Made by a program: the position numbers and the translations under genes
Notes under the pieces: generated by a model
Databases searched by the model: none
What the model saw: only the letters and a program-made list of their open reading frames with translations
Told to the model about the DNA's origin: nothing
From: Amphritea atlantica
GTDB taxonomy: Bacteria; Pseudomonadota; Gammaproteobacteria; Pseudomonadales; Balneatricaceae
Direction of reading: 5' to 3'
DNA length: 64,000 nucleotides
NCBI RefSeq assembly: GCF_900111095.1
Contig: NZ_FOGB01000003.1
Location: forward strand, 62,001 to 126,000
In this document: piece by piece, positions 20,554-29,385 of the stretch
How positions within the stretch are numbered: position 1 is the first letter of the stretch
Layout of the letters: each line of letters starts with the position of its first letter

Positions 20554-21623
20554 GTGGGTTCAAATTCAATCCGGAAAAAATAGTCTCCGAACTGGGCCAG
20601 TACAGCGAACAGCTATTGCAGAGTATCAACACCCTGCAACAGATCGATGAAGTCAGTGTTGGCCAGACCCCCAACGAGATCATCTACCGTGAAGACAAAC
20701 TGCAGCTACTGCGCTACCAGAGTGAAAAAACACCGGGCCGCAAGCGCTGTAAAACGCCCCTGCTGATCTGCTATGCACTGGTAAACCGCCCCTATATGGT
20801 CGATCTGGACCAACAGCGTTCACTGATTAAACGGTTACTGGCACTGGGGCTGGATATCTACCTGATCGACTGGGGTTACCCCGACGCTGCTGACCGTTAT
20901 CTGGATATGGATGACTATATTAATGGCTATATCAGCAACTGCGTTGATCAGGTGCTGCAGGACTCCGGGCAGGAGCAACTTAACCTGCTGGGCATCTGCC
21001 AGGGCGGCACTCTCAGCCTCTGCTATACCGCACTCAACCCCAAGAAAGTGAAGAATCTGATCACCATGGTGACGCCGGTGGATTTCAAAACCCCGGACAA
21101 TATGCTCAGCCACCTGGCGCAGCAGATCGATATCGATCTTGCCGTAGACACCTATGGCAATATCCCCGGCGCAATGCTTAACGACGCCTACAACGCACTG
21201 ATGCCGATGCGTCTGGGATTACAAAAAAACCTCAATATCCCCCGACAACTGAAAGACCCCGACTCGGCGCTGAACTTCCTGCGCATGGAAAAATGGATCT
21301 ACGACAGCCCAGACCAGGCCGGAGAGATGTTTCGTCAGTTCCTTACCACCTTCTTTAAAGAGAATGGCTTTATCAACAACAGGGTGACCGTTGGAGATCG
21401 GCCGGTGGATCTGCAGCAGATTAACCAGCCCCTGCTGAATATCTTTGGCAGCGCAGACCATCTGGTCCCGCCCTCCGCTTCACGCGCACTGAACGGGCTA
21501 ACAAAGAGTCGTAAATACCAGGAGTATGAGGTCGCATCGGGACATATCGGCGTCTTTGTTTCCAGCAAATCGCAAACAGAAGTTGCGCCAACCATTGCTA
21601 AGTGGCTAAAACAGCACGATTAA
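20550..21623 (+). CDS. phaC: Class III PHA synthase catalytic subunit PhaC
   Basis: Polymerises (R)-3-hydroxyacyl-CoA, mainly 3-hydroxybutyryl-CoA, into PHA granules. 357 aa, the class III length. Alpha/beta hydrolase fold with the lipase-like box GICQGG holding nucleophile C150; the catalytic Asp is in GSADHLVPP and the catalytic His in ASGHIGVF. DWGYPD is also family-typical. Translationally coupled to phaE. Confidence 0.94.
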   Translation: MSGFKFNPEKIVSELGQYSEQLLQSINTLQQIDEVSVGQTPNEIIYREDKLQLLRYQSEKTPGRKRCKTPLLICYALVNRPYMVDLDQQRSLIKRLLALGLDIYLIDWGYPDAADRYLDMDDYINGYISNCVDQVLQDSGQEQLNLLGICQGGTLSLCYTALNPKKVKNLITMVTPVDFKTPDNMLSHLAQQIDIDLAVDTYGNIPGAMLNDAYNALMPMRLGLQKNLNIPRQLKDPDSALNFLRMEKWIYDSPDQAGEMFRQFLTTFFKENGFINNRVTVGDRPVDLQQINQPLLNIFGSADHLVPPSASRALNGLTKSRKYQEYEVASGHIGVFVSSKSQTEVAPTIAKWLKQHD

Positions 21624-21706
21624 CCGCAAACAAGACAGGGGAAATTTGAAAATTTACTTTTTTCCGCCAGGATTCTCATCTAAAATCCGCCCTTTCTTTT
21701 GTCGTT

Positions 21707-21728
21707 AACCAAAAACCGTTTGGTTTTT
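21707..21728 (+). terminator. AT-rich hairpin between phaC and speD
   Basis: AACCAAA (21707-21713) pairs with TTTGGTT (21719-21725) and runs into T residues. It ends only 11 bp before the speD start, so it may terminate phaEC or be a leader structure covering the speD ribosome site (CCGGAG). Confidence 0.5.
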
Positions 21729-21739
21729 AGCCGGAGTTT

Positions 21740-22561
21740 ATGACGTTGCCATCTAACGGGAAAATCAAACTGCAGGGTTTTAACAACCTGACCAAAAGCC
21801 TCAGCTTCTGCATCTACGATGTCTGCTATGCCAAGACCAAACAGCAGAAAGCTGAATACATCGAATATATTGATGAGCAGTACAACGCTGATCGCCTGAC
21901 GGAGATCCTCACAGAAGCCTGCGATATTATCGGTGCAACAGTCCTCAACGTGGCCCGTCAGGATTACGACCCGCAGGGTGCCAGCGTCACCATTCTGGTA
22001 GCCGAAGAACCACTCAAAGATTCAGCTAATGTTGATACCACCGAAAAACCGGGACCTCTGCCCGAATCCGTGGTGGCCCATCTGGATAAAAGCCATATCT
22101 GCGTGCACACCTACCCGGAAGCCCACCCCGATGACGGCATCTGTACCTTCCGTGCTGATATTGAGGTGTCCACCTGCGGTATTATCTCGCCCCTGAAGGC
22201 ACTCAACTACCTGATCCATAAACTGGATTCCGATATTGTGACCGTCGACTATCGGGTGCGCGGCTTTACCCGTGATATCAACGGCGTGAAACATTATATC
22301 GATCACGACATCAACTCGATCCAGAACTTTATCAGTCAGGACATCCGCGATCAGTACCAGTTGGTTGATGTAAACGTCTATCAGGAAAACATCTTCCACA
22401 CCAAGATGATGCTCAATGATGTCGACCTCAACACCTACCTGTTCGGCACCACCACCGCCGACCTGACCGGCCGTGAAATCGAAGAGATTACCGAACGCCT
22501 CTACCAGGAGATGAACGAGATCTTCTATGGGCGGAATATGCCGGATATGAAGGGAAAGTAA
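21740..22561 (+). CDS. speD: S-adenosylmethionine decarboxylase proenzyme
   Basis: Pyruvoyl enzyme giving decarboxylated AdoMet for spermidine synthesis. 273 aa, E. coli-type SpeD. Self-cleavage is expected between K117 and S118 in LDKSHICVH, the Ser becoming the pyruvoyl group. Also conserved: [15 protein letters not shown] at the start, [11 protein letters not shown], and GRNMP at the end. ATG at 21740 with GGAG just upstream. Its partner speE is about 9 kb away on the other strand. Confidence 0.97.
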   Translation: MTLPSNGKIKLQGFNNLTKSLSFCIYDVCYAKTKQQKAEYIEYIDEQYNADRLTEILTEACDIIGATVLNVARQDYDPQGASVTILVAEEPLKDSANVDTTEKPGPLPESVVAHLDKSHICVHTYPEAHPDDGICTFRADIEVSTCGIISPLKALNYLIHKLDSDIVTVDYRVRGFTRDINGVKHYIDHDINSIQNFISQDIRDQYQLVDVNVYQENIFHTKMMLNDVDLNTYLFGTTTADLTGREIEEITERLYQEMNEIFYGRNMPDMKGK

Positions 22562-22568
22562 ACACTTA

Positions 22569-22755
22569 GAACGGCGCTGCGCGCCTGCTAGTCGCTAGTG
22601 GTTAGACGTCGCTTCGCGACTTGCTAGCAAGAGCCACTCGTTCCCACGCTCCCGCGTGGGAATGCATAGCTTAGTTAACGTGCTCAACCAACCATGCTCA
22701 GCTATCTCTCACACTCTCATTCTTATAAATCAATGACTCTGACCCTGTTAATCCG
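22569..22755. repeat. 187-bp tandem repeat, copy 1
   Basis: First of two head-to-tail near-identical 187-bp units directly after speD. It contains hairpins GTCGCTTCGCGAC and TTCCCACGCTCCCGCGTGGGAA. On the minus strand, 22698-22727 reads YKNESVRDS-stop, the same C-terminal tail as the HlyD remnant at 23470, so the unit carries the 3' end of a hlyD gene plus what looks like its downstream hairpin. Confidence 0.9.
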
Positions 22756-22942
22756 GAACGGCGCTGCGCGCCTGCTAGTCGCTAGTGGTTAGACGTCGCT
22801 TCGCGACTTGCTAGCAAGAGCCACTCGTTCCCATGCTCCCGCGTGGGAATGCATACCTTAGTTAACGTGCTCAACCAACCATGCTCAGCTATCTCTCACA
22901 CTGTCATTCTTATAAATCAATGACTCTGACCCTGTTAATCCG
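22756..22942. repeat. 187-bp tandem repeat, copy 2
   Basis: Second unit, abutting copy 1 exactly. Only a few substitutions: for example CACGC to CATGC in one hairpin arm, GCATAGCTT to GCATACCTT, and CACTCTCATT to CACTGTCATT. The duplication is therefore recent. Confidence 0.9.
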
Positions 22943-22978
22943 ACGAATAACATTTGAGGCTAAAGATAACTTATCAAC

Positions 22979-23083
22979 TTATTCTTTATCCAACTGATTA
23001 ACTATATTATTAATATAGACAGGAACACTTACCGAGCTAACATCACCTTCAACAATTTCTTTCAAAACATTAATTCTAGACAT
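22979..23083 (-). CDS. Possible 34-aa peptide, unknown
   Basis: Small ORF starting MSRINVLKEIVEGDV at the ATG at 23083, with AAGGGG six bases upstream, a good ribosome site. It is 27 bp after the 119-aa membrane ORF, same strand, in very AT-rich DNA. I recognise no family and no double-glycine leader. It could be a real small protein or a remnant. Confidence 0.35.
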   Translation of the reverse strand: MSRINVLKEIVEGDVSSVSVPVYINNIVNQLDKE

Positions 23084-23110
23084 AAAAACCCCTTTTTATA
23101 CAAAAAACTT

Positions 23111-23470
23111 TTAATATTTAAACCTAAGAAAATTCCTACTACCTAATATATTCACATAGTAGTAAAACTCAAAACAATTTCCTATATTTCTTTCATACCA
23201 CGGATAACTAAAAATACTATTCTCATTTATTATATATCTATTCAGATCGCCTTCATTACCGATAATTAGACTGCGACTCGATCTATTGTTTGTAACAACA
23301 TTAACAATACAGCCATAACTTTTAATTTCATCATCAACAAAAAAAGATTCCACATACTGATCAAAGAAAAAAAACGACAAAGAACCTAATATAATTTTAT
23401 ATGCAGCTGATTTATTAAAATAGAAAGCCATGAATAGTAAAATTAAAGATACGATTCCTGAAATTAACAT
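23111..23470 (-). CDS. Small membrane protein, unknown
   Basis: 119 aa from the ATG at 23470 (a GTG at 23473 would add one). Two hydrophobic segments at about residues 1-18 and 25-45, then a polar domain ending NILGSRNFLRFKY. I do not recognise it. Its ATG shares a base with the stop of the HlyD remnant (TGATG), so it was translationally coupled to that gene, and its ribosome site (AGGGAG) lies within the remnant's last codons. Base composition is far more AT-rich than the core genes, suggesting transfer. Confidence 0.5.
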   Translation of the reverse strand: MLISGIVSLILLFMAFYFNKSAAYKIILGSLSFFFFDQYVESFFVDDEIKSYGCIVNVVTNNRSSRSLIIGNEGDLNRYIINENSIFSYPWYERNIGNCFEFYYYVNILGSRNFLRFKY

Positions 23471-23680
23471 CACCTCTCCCTAACACTCTCATTCTTATAT
23501 CTAAGCAACGGCGTCAGTACATATTCAATATGATACCGCTTTCCGGTTTTCACCTCAGCACTAACACTCATGCCTAGCACCAGATTAACTTCACGGCCAT
23601 CTACCCAAAGGGTATTTTTATTCATCAGCATTCTGGCTTTGCTTTATAGATTGCCCCCAATTTTTCACTCTTATTCACTC
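23470..23680 (-). pseudogene. HlyD-type secretion adaptor, C-terminal fragment 1
   Basis: The minus strand encodes the end of a type I secretion membrane-fusion protein: LGAIYKA, then MNKNTLWVDGREVNLVLGMS, EVKTGKRYHIEY and PLLRYKNESVRER-stop. Between YKA and RMLMNK a tandem AAAGC-AAAGC duplication (near 23633-23645) adds five bases and breaks the frame. No N-terminal half is present here. It ends in TGATG with the 119-aa ORF. Confidence 0.8.
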
Positions 23681-23690
23681 TCCCGCACGG

Positions 23691-23865
23691 TCATAAATAC
23701 CTTGCCGCCATACTAAAAATACGCCTATAACCTATCGATCCTTCATAATCTTTTACACTGAGCATCGTCAAAAAAACAGACTCTTCCATTAATTTCAGAG
23801 TCAAGTAAAACACCGTCATGATTACGAAGTACGACTGCTAATATTCCGGTATCTTGTGGTGACAT
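23691..23865 (-). pseudogene. Frameshifted small ORF, unknown
   Basis: Starts at the ATG at 23865 (MSPQDTGILAVVLRNHDGVL), six bases after the 185-aa ORF, and stops after 40 codons at 23743. Removing one A from an AAAA run near 23750 restores a frame continuing KDYEGSIGYRRIFSMAARYL to a stop at 23691. That stop overlaps another ATG. I read this as a decayed small gene of about 57 codons, family unknown. Confidence 0.35.
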
Positions 23866-23871
23866 AAGTAG

Positions 23872-24429
23872 TCATTCATGATCCATTTTACATTCATAAA
23901 TCAAACAATACTCATGCTTATATATTTCTATTATTTTATCTTTATATATACTACAGTATTCATAACTTCCATCATTACCATACATATACACTAACCCCCT
24001 TCCTTTAGCCCAAGCTTTATACTTCATATTCTTCAATAAAAACCTTCCGGGATACTCATGCAGATTCTTTTTAAGAAGAAGCAAACTAGCATAATCGAAA
24101 TATAATGGACAGCAATCTTTATAATCACTAAAGAACACAGCCGCATATTTTAAATTATTAATTGACAACAACAATGACTTAGGGTCATTTGAATCCAGAT
24201 AAAAGATCGATTGGGATATATAATCGGATATACACTCATAATCAACACTTTTACAGTCAACCAACTTATATATACTTTTTAAGTCCGTTGCGTCATAAAG
24301 TTCATGATAAGAGCCATCCAGTACAGAATTTTCAAACCTACCCACCAAAGCATTATCTTTAGAAAAGACTATATCACTAAATAAAACAAACATCAGAAAA
24401 CAAAACATATAAAAAAATTTATTAATCAT
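23872..24429 (-). CDS. Secreted or lipobox-free exported protein, unknown, Cys-rich
   Basis: 185 aa. The N-terminal 23 residues form a Sec signal peptide (MINKFFYMFCFLMFVLFSDIVFS). The mature part is rich in Cys (several pairs, including CC in DCCPLYF and EYC/ECK near the end), Tyr and Lys, and helical. I recognise no domain. The ATG overlaps the stop of a second HlyD remnant (ATGA). AT content is very high. It may be an accessory or immunity-like cargo of the old secretion locus, but that is inference. Confidence 0.5.
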   Translation of the reverse strand: MINKFFYMFCFLMFVLFSDIVFSKDNALVGRFENSVLDGSYHELYDATDLKSIYKLVDCKSVDYECISDYISQSIFYLDSNDPKSLLLSINNLKYAAVFFSDYKDCCPLYFDYASLLLLKKNLHEYPGRFLLKNMKYKAWAKGRGLVYMYGNDGSYEYCSIYKDKIIEIYKHEYCLIYECKMDHE

Positions 24430-24801
24430 AAATAACCCTTAATGACAACATTCATATATAGAAGCAACGGCATCAATACATACTCAATCAGATAGCACTT
24501 TCCAGTTTTCACTTCAGTACTGACGCTCATACCCGGCACCAGATTCACTTTACGGCCATCGACCCAGAGGGTGTTTTATTCATCAATATTCTGGATTCGT
24601 AAATTAAGCCCGCGATTTTCATTGGAGGCGGTATCACAGGAAGATAAGCGTAGGGATTCAGGCGATCAAAATGCTGTTTGCGGCAAAGACACCGAAGAAA
24701 GGTTGAAAGGCTAAAAATAGATGCTGTTGACCCTGTATCAAGCAGCCATAGAGTCTGTTCCATCGACGAATAATCCATTGTTTTATAGCGGTTAATCTCA
24801 T
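24426..24801 (-). pseudogene. HlyD-type secretion adaptor, internally deleted fragment 2
   Basis: A second copy of the adaptor end: GLIYESRILMNK, then after a one-base loss TLWVDGRKVNLVPGMS, EVKTGK and IEYVLMPLLLY, with a diverged tail, stopping at 24426. Upstream, 24658-24801 reads a 47-codon stretch (MRLTAIKQWIIRRWNRLYG to FFGVFAA) that could be the N terminus of the same kind of protein, and KQHFDRLNPYAYLP lies in the next frame. I infer an adaptor gene reduced to its two ends by a central deletion. Confidence 0.65.
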
Positions 24802-25064
24802 GATAGTAGGGGATTTTCTGTTCAAATACAAAGATTGGTATCAGCGCTTTGCCACGCTATCACACGGCCTCCCACCTCTGGTTCTGCGTTACTGAACCGG
24901 TATCCCTTGTCTTGTAACGTTTTATGTCATCAAAAGCCTCTATCAGCCTATCACTTACTTTTTATATGGTTTTTATGTTTCTTGCCTATACTTAACAGGC
25001 TCAGTCGGAGGGGGAGCTGGCAGATAACAAAAACAACTAAAACCCATTCGAGGAGAGGATAATT
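24802..25064. other. Intergenic region upstream of aioBA
   Basis: 263 bp holding no convincing gene. It must carry the aioB promoter. A TATACT (24987-24992) could be a -10 but has no good -35, and I do not find a clear sigma-54 GG-GC element. GAGGAGAGG just before the aioB ATG is a strong ribosome site. Confidence 0.4.
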
Positions 25065-25583
25065 ATGAATCAACTCAATCGACGCGATTTTATTAAGCTG
25101 GGCGGAGCAGGTGTTGCCGCAGGGGTGGCATCGCTGACGCCCAGCAGCGCACTGGCTAAATCGGAAGCATATAACCCGGGAGCGACCACGCTGCCCTACC
25201 CGCAAACGGCCGTTGCCAAGGCCCAATCCCTGCCACAGAACAAGGTGGTACATTTCAACTATCCCGATGAAAGTTCTCCCTGCGTGGTGATTCGCATGGG
25301 ACACCCCGTGCCCGGTGGTGTCGGTCCCAACATGGATATTGTTGCCTACAGCACCCTGTGCACCCATATGGGGTGTCCGGTCAGTTACGATCCAGCCTCA
25401 CGCGACTTCAAGTGTCCCTGTCACTTCAGCGTATTCGACAGCGAAAAGATGGGCCAGATGGTCACCGGCCAGGCAACAGAGAACCTGCCTAAGATTCGTC
25501 TGGAATACGATACCAGTACCGATTCGGTAACTGCTGTTGGTGTTGATGGTCTGATCTTCGGCCGCCAGGCCAACATTTTATAA
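25065..25583 (+). CDS. aioB: Arsenite oxidase small (Rieske) subunit AioB
   Basis: Electron-transfer subunit of periplasmic arsenite oxidase. 172 aa. Tat signal at the N terminus ([12 protein letters not shown]). Rieske ligands C99 and H101 in LCTHMGC and C117 and H120 in CPCH. C104 and C119 could form the disulfide that stabilises many Rieske centres; I recall that some Aio Rieske subunits lack it. It precedes aioA by 16 bp, the standard aioBA order. Confidence 0.93.
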   Translation: MNQLNRRDFIKLGGAGVAAGVASLTPSSALAKSEAYNPGATTLPYPQTAVAKAQSLPQNKVVHFNYPDESSPCVVIRMGHPVPGGVGPNMDIVAYSTLCTHMGCPVSYDPASRDFKCPCHFSVFDSEKMGQMVTGQATENLPKIRLEYDTSTDSVTAVGVDGLIFGRQANIL

Positions 25584-25599
25584 CCCGGAGGCGAGCATC

Positions 25600-28059
25600 A
25601 TGTCACATAATAAAGATCGCGTACCACTGCCCCCTGTGGGTGCGCAGAAAACCAACATGACCTGCCACTTCTGTATCGTCGGCTGTGGCTACCATGTATA
25701 CAAATGGCCCCATGGAGCCGAGGGCGGCCGTGCGCCAGACGAGAATGCTCTGGGCAGAGATTTCCGCAGTCAACAACCGCCGCTATCCGGCACCATGACC
25801 CCGGCCATGATCAATGTTGTGGAAGATGGTGGCAAGAAATACAACATCATGATCCAGCCGGACAAGGAATGCGTGGTCAATCAGGGCCTGAGTTCCACCC
25901 GCGGGGGTCAGATGGCCACAATTATGTACAACGCCGATGGCGTCACCCGCGACCGTCTCAAGTACCCACGCCTGTTTACCGGCGATGACTGGGTGGATGT
26001 AAGCTGGGAGGAAGCCATGGCCGTCTACGCGGGGGTAACCAAGCGCCTGATGGACACCTTTGGTCCGGATGCGATCATGTTTAACGCCTTCGACCATGGC
26101 GGAGCCGGTGGCGGCTTCGAGAACACCTGGGGTAGCGGCAAGTTAATGTTCTCTGCGCTCAAAACCCGGATGGTGCGCATCCACAACCGCCCGGCCTACA
26201 ACTCGGAGTGTCACGCCACCCGCGATATGGGTATCGGCGAGCTGAATAATAGTTATGAGGACAGCGAACTGGCAGACACCATTATGTTTATCGGAGCCAA
26301 CGCCTACGAGACTCAGACCAACTACTTCCTTGCTCACGCCCTGCCAAACCTCACCGGCGCCACCGTAGCTAAGAAAAAAGCGTGGTTTAAAGAAGAGACC
26401 GCCAATAGTGGACGTTTCATTCTGGTGGATCCGCGACGCTCACTGACCACGGCGATTTGCGAACAGAGCAGTAAGGACCGTGTGCTGCATCTGCAGATCA
26501 ACCCAGGGACTGATACCGCACTGTTCAACGGCCTGCTGACTTACGTGGTGGACAAAGGCTGGCACGATCAGGATTTCATCGCCCAGCACACCACCGGCTT
26601 CGATGAAGCGCTGAAGGCCAACCATATGAGTCTGAAGGAGTGTTCCAGGATCACCGGCGTGTCGGAGGAGGATCTGGAAAAAGCCGCCGACTGGGCCTAT
26701 AAGCCGAAGCCGTCCGGCCACCGTCCACGCACCGCGCACCTGTATGAAAAGGGTATTATCTGGGGCAACGACAACTATCGTATTCAGTCCGCCCTGGTAG
26801 ATCTGGTGCTGGCTACTCACAACGTGGGGCGTCGCGGCACCGGCGTCTGCCGTCTCGGCGGCCACCAGGAGGGCTATGTACGTCCACCCTATCCCGGTAA
26901 GCGGCCGGTCTACATCGATCAGGAAATCATCAGGGGCAATGGCAAAATGCTCACCGTGTGGGCCTGCAACGCCTTCCAGTCGACCCTGAACGCTCAGGAA
27001 TATCGTCAAACCCTATACCGCCGTGCCAACATCGTCCGTGATGCGCTGGCCCAGGTGCGCGGTCGCGGCGTAGATAGCATGATCGACGCCATCTATGACG
27101 CGGTCACTAATCGCGGCGGGTTATTCATTACCACCATCGATCTATACCCGACCAAGTTCGCCCAGGCGTCCCACCTGATGCTGCCAGCAGCTCATCCGGG
27201 GGAGATGAATCTCACGTCGATGAACGGTGAACGCCGTATGCGCCTTTCCGAGAAGTTTATGGATCCTCCCGGCGAGGCCAAACCCGACTGCCTGATAGCA
27301 GCCGAAATTGCCAACAGCATCAAAGCGCTGTACGAGAAAGAAGGTAATAAGACGATGGCCCAACGCTTCTCGGGCTTCGACTGGAAAACCGAAGAGGACT
27401 CCTTCAACGATGGTTTCCGCAAACCCGAAGGTATCGACACTCAGGGAGGTGCAACCGGGCATCTTGTCACCTATGACCGGCTGCGAAAGCAAGGTAACAA
27501 CGGAGTGCAACTGCCCGTCAGGGAGTACAGGGACAACCGGCTGATCGGCACCGAGATGGTCTATACCGACTATAAGTTCAGTACTGCCGATGGCAAAGCA
27601 CACTTCCTGCCTGCCGAGTGGACCGGCCTGCCGGAGATGGTTGAGTCCCAGCGTAAAAAATACCGGTTCTGGATCAACAACGGACGTACCAACCATATCT
27701 GGCAGACGGCCTATCATGACCAGCGCGTCGACTTTCGCACCAGGCGCTATCCCATGGCACCGATCGAAATCAATCCGACAGATGCCAAAGAGCTGGGGAT
27801 CGAGTCAGGCGACGTGGTCGAGGTGTTCAACGATTTCGGCTCCTCCTTTGCCATGGCGTATCTGGAACCGGACATGAAGCCAGGCCACACCTTCATGATG
27901 TTCGGGTACTTCAACGGCAATGTGGGCGATGTCGTCACCAGCTGGACCGACCGGAACTATATCCCCTATTACAAAGGGACCTGGGCCGATATCCGCAAGG
28001 TCAGCTCGATGAAGGACTATAAAGAGACCGTGTCCTTCAAGCGTCGCCGGTATATCTGA
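25600..28059 (+). CDS. aioA: Arsenite oxidase large (molybdopterin) subunit AioA
   Basis: Oxidises arsenite to arsenate at a Mo-bis-MGD centre, passing electrons through a 3Fe-4S cluster to AioB. 819 aa, family length. 3Fe-4S cysteines C22, C25 and C29 in [11 protein letters not shown]. Active-site pocket motifs include [15 protein letters not shown] and RLGGHQEGY, the latter giving the Arg and His that contact substrate in the known enzyme. No own signal; exported with AioB by Tat. GGAGG precedes the ATG. No aioXSR, cytochrome c or ars genes are in view, which is unusual. Confidence 0.94.
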   Translation: MSHNKDRVPLPPVGAQKTNMTCHFCIVGCGYHVYKWPHGAEGGRAPDENALGRDFRSQQPPLSGTMTPAMINVVEDGGKKYNIMIQPDKECVVNQGLSSTRGGQMATIMYNADGVTRDRLKYPRLFTGDDWVDVSWEEAMAVYAGVTKRLMDTFGPDAIMFNAFDHGGAGGGFENTWGSGKLMFSALKTRMVRIHNRPAYNSECHATRDMGIGELNNSYEDSELADTIMFIGANAYETQTNYFLAHALPNLTGATVAKKKAWFKEETANSGRFILVDPRRSLTTAICEQSSKDRVLHLQINPGTDTALFNGLLTYVVDKGWHDQDFIAQHTTGFDEALKANHMSLKECSRITGVSEEDLEKAADWAYKPKPSGHRPRTAHLYEKGIIWGNDNYRIQSALVDLVLATHNVGRRGTGVCRLGGHQEGYVRPPYPGKRPVYIDQEIIRGNGKMLTVWACNAFQSTLNAQEYRQTLYRRANIVRDALAQVRGRGVDSMIDAIYDAVTNRGGLFITTIDLYPTKFAQASHLMLPAAHPGEMNLTSMNGERRMRLSEKFMDPPGEAKPDCLIAAEIANSIKALYEKEGNKTMAQRFSGFDWKTEEDSFNDGFRKPEGIDTQGGATGHLVTYDRLRKQGNNGVQLPVREYRDNRLIGTEMVYTDYKFSTADGKAHFLPAEWTGLPEMVESQRKKYRFWINNGRTNHIWQTAYHDQRVDFRTRRYPMAPIEINPTDAKELGIESGDVVEVFNDFGSSFAMAYLEPDMKPGHTFMMFGYFNGNVGDVVTSWTDRNYIPYYKGTWADIRKVSSMKDYKETVSFKRRRYI

Positions 28060-28079
28060 CCGGTGAAAGACCGTAGCTT

Positions 28080-28103
28080 AAGCCGCCCCTCAGGGGGCGG
28101 CTT
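28080..28103 (+). terminator. Terminator of aioBA
   Basis: Strong GC stem AAGCCGCCCCT with GGGGGCGGCTT around a two-base loop, followed by GTTA, 20 bp after the aioA stop. Confidence 0.8.
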
Positions 28104-28294
28104 GTTACGGGATGTAAGCAGAGTTATAGAATCAGACAGCTGACCTGCGACCGTTGCAGAACAGCTCTATTCTGCCCCCTTCCGCAAAGTGGTGCTGTAG
28201 TATCCATCTAATACCCGCTGTTTCGCTGAGACTGGTACCGTGTACTTGTGCTTTCTGAGATATAACAACAATCAGTAACAGCTAGGAGTACGCT

Positions 28295-28861
28295 ATGAGT
28301 AATAAGAAGATTCTGATGATCACCGGGGATTTCACCGAAGACTATGAAACCATGGTGCCCTTCCAAACCCTGCTCACGGTGGGACACAGTGTCGATGCCG
28401 TTTGCCCGGATAAAGTCAGTGGCGATTCCGTTGCCACCGCCATTCACGACTTTGAGGGTGACCAGACCTATACCGAAAAGCGCGGCCATAACTTCACCCT
28501 TAACGCTACTTTTTCCGAGATCGATCCCGCTGATTATGACGCACTGGTGATTCCCGGGGGACGTGCACCGGAATACCTGCGCCTCAATCCTGCTGTATTA
28601 GCCATGGTGCGCCATTTCTTTACCACCAATAAGCCAGTAGCGGCAATCTGTCACGGTGCCCAGCTGCTCGCTGCGGCTGGAGTACTGGAGGGCAGGAAGT
28701 GTTCTGCCTATCCGGCCTGCATGCCGGAAGTAAATCAATCCGGCGGCATCTATGCCGAAATCGCTATCGATGCCGCAGTCACCGATGGCAACCTGGTCAC
28801 GGCTCCTGCCTGGCCCGCTCACCCGGCCTGGTTAGCGCAGTTTTTAGCCCTGCTAAAATAG
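28295..28861 (+). CDS. DJ-1/PfpI family protein
   Basis: 188 aa, glutamine-amidotransferase-like fold. The reactive C119 lies at the nucleophile elbow in [10 protein letters not shown], followed by H120. The family includes glyoxalase III, deglycase-like and chaperone activities; which applies cannot be told from sequence. GGAG lies eight bases before the ATG. It is separated from aioBA by a terminator, so it is a separate unit, and is followed by its own terminator. Confidence 0.9.
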   Translation: MSNKKILMITGDFTEDYETMVPFQTLLTVGHSVDAVCPDKVSGDSVATAIHDFEGDQTYTEKRGHNFTLNATFSEIDPADYDALVIPGGRAPEYLRLNPAVLAMVRHFFTTNKPVAAICHGAQLLAAAGVLEGRKCSAYPACMPEVNQSGGIYAEIAIDAAVTDGNLVTAPAWPAHPAWLAQFLALLK

Positions 28862-28903
28862 CAAAACGTTTAACCTGCAACTAACCTTTACTAACGCTCT
28901 GCA

Positions 28904-28930
28904 ACGGCTATCTGACAGATAGCCGTTTAT
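28904..28930 (+). terminator. Terminator of the DJ-1/PfpI gene
   Basis: Perfect 11-bp stem ACGGCTATCTG with CAGATAGCCGT around a single base, then TTTATT. Confidence 0.8.
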
Positions 28931-28979
28931 TGCCTGCAGAAATTGCTAAACGTTCACCACGACCCCACAGGAACACACT

Positions 28980-29330
28980 ATGTGCAAACTGTTTATCAAT
29001 GGCGATACAGCGCACTGGAAGAGCAGCACCCGTTCGCTGCGTATCGATGGTATGGTCACCAGTGTGCGGCTGGAAAACTATTTCTGGAATACGCTGGAGG
29101 AGATCGCTGCGCGGGATCATATGAATATTCCACAAATGCTCACCCGCCTCTATCATGAATCGATCGATGCGGGGCATGACCTGGGCAACTTCACCTCGTT
29201 CCTGCGGGTGTGCTGTATGCGCTACCTGGCATTGCAACTAACCGGTGAGATCCCGGCGAACAGAGAGATCGCCATCAATACCCTGGATGCAGACTCTATT
29301 CTCGCCAGCGAGATTCAGAAGAGACATTAA
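28980..29330 (+). CDS. Ribbon-helix-helix domain protein
   Basis: 116 aa. Residues about 18-80 match the RHH_4 type: SLRIDGMVTSVRLENYFWNTLEEIA, then helix MNIPQMLTRLYHES and NFTSFLRVCCMRYL. Such proteins are probable DNA-binding regulators; the target is unknown. AGGA lies seven bases before the ATG. The last 40 residues are variable. It converges on phaR. Confidence 0.85.
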   Translation: MCKLFINGDTAHWKSSTRSLRIDGMVTSVRLENYFWNTLEEIAARDHMNIPQMLTRLYHESIDAGHDLGNFTSFLRVCCMRYLALQLTGEIPANREIAINTLDADSILASEIQKRH

Positions 29331-29365
29331 AAAACCCGCTAAGATCTGTCAGGATCATTAGCGGG
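29329..29365 (-). terminator. Terminator of phaR
   Basis: Arms CCCGCTAA (29335-29342) and TTAGCGGG (29358-29365); six T follow on the minus strand. It overlaps the end of the RHH gene. Confidence 0.85.
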
Positions 29366-29385
29366 CTGATTGAATCAACGCCGGT

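Noticed and set aside
22569-22942. Repeat pair as a CRISPR array
   Set aside because: Only two long abutting units without spacers, and no cas genes.
24990-25064. Sigma-54 promoter for aioB
   Set aside because: A GCTGGCAG stretch is present but the GG/GC spacing to a -12 element does not fit.
26440-27009. 189-aa antisense frame inside aioA
   Set aside because: High-GC shadow of aioA with no ribosome site or family match; the same applies to 27142-27717.
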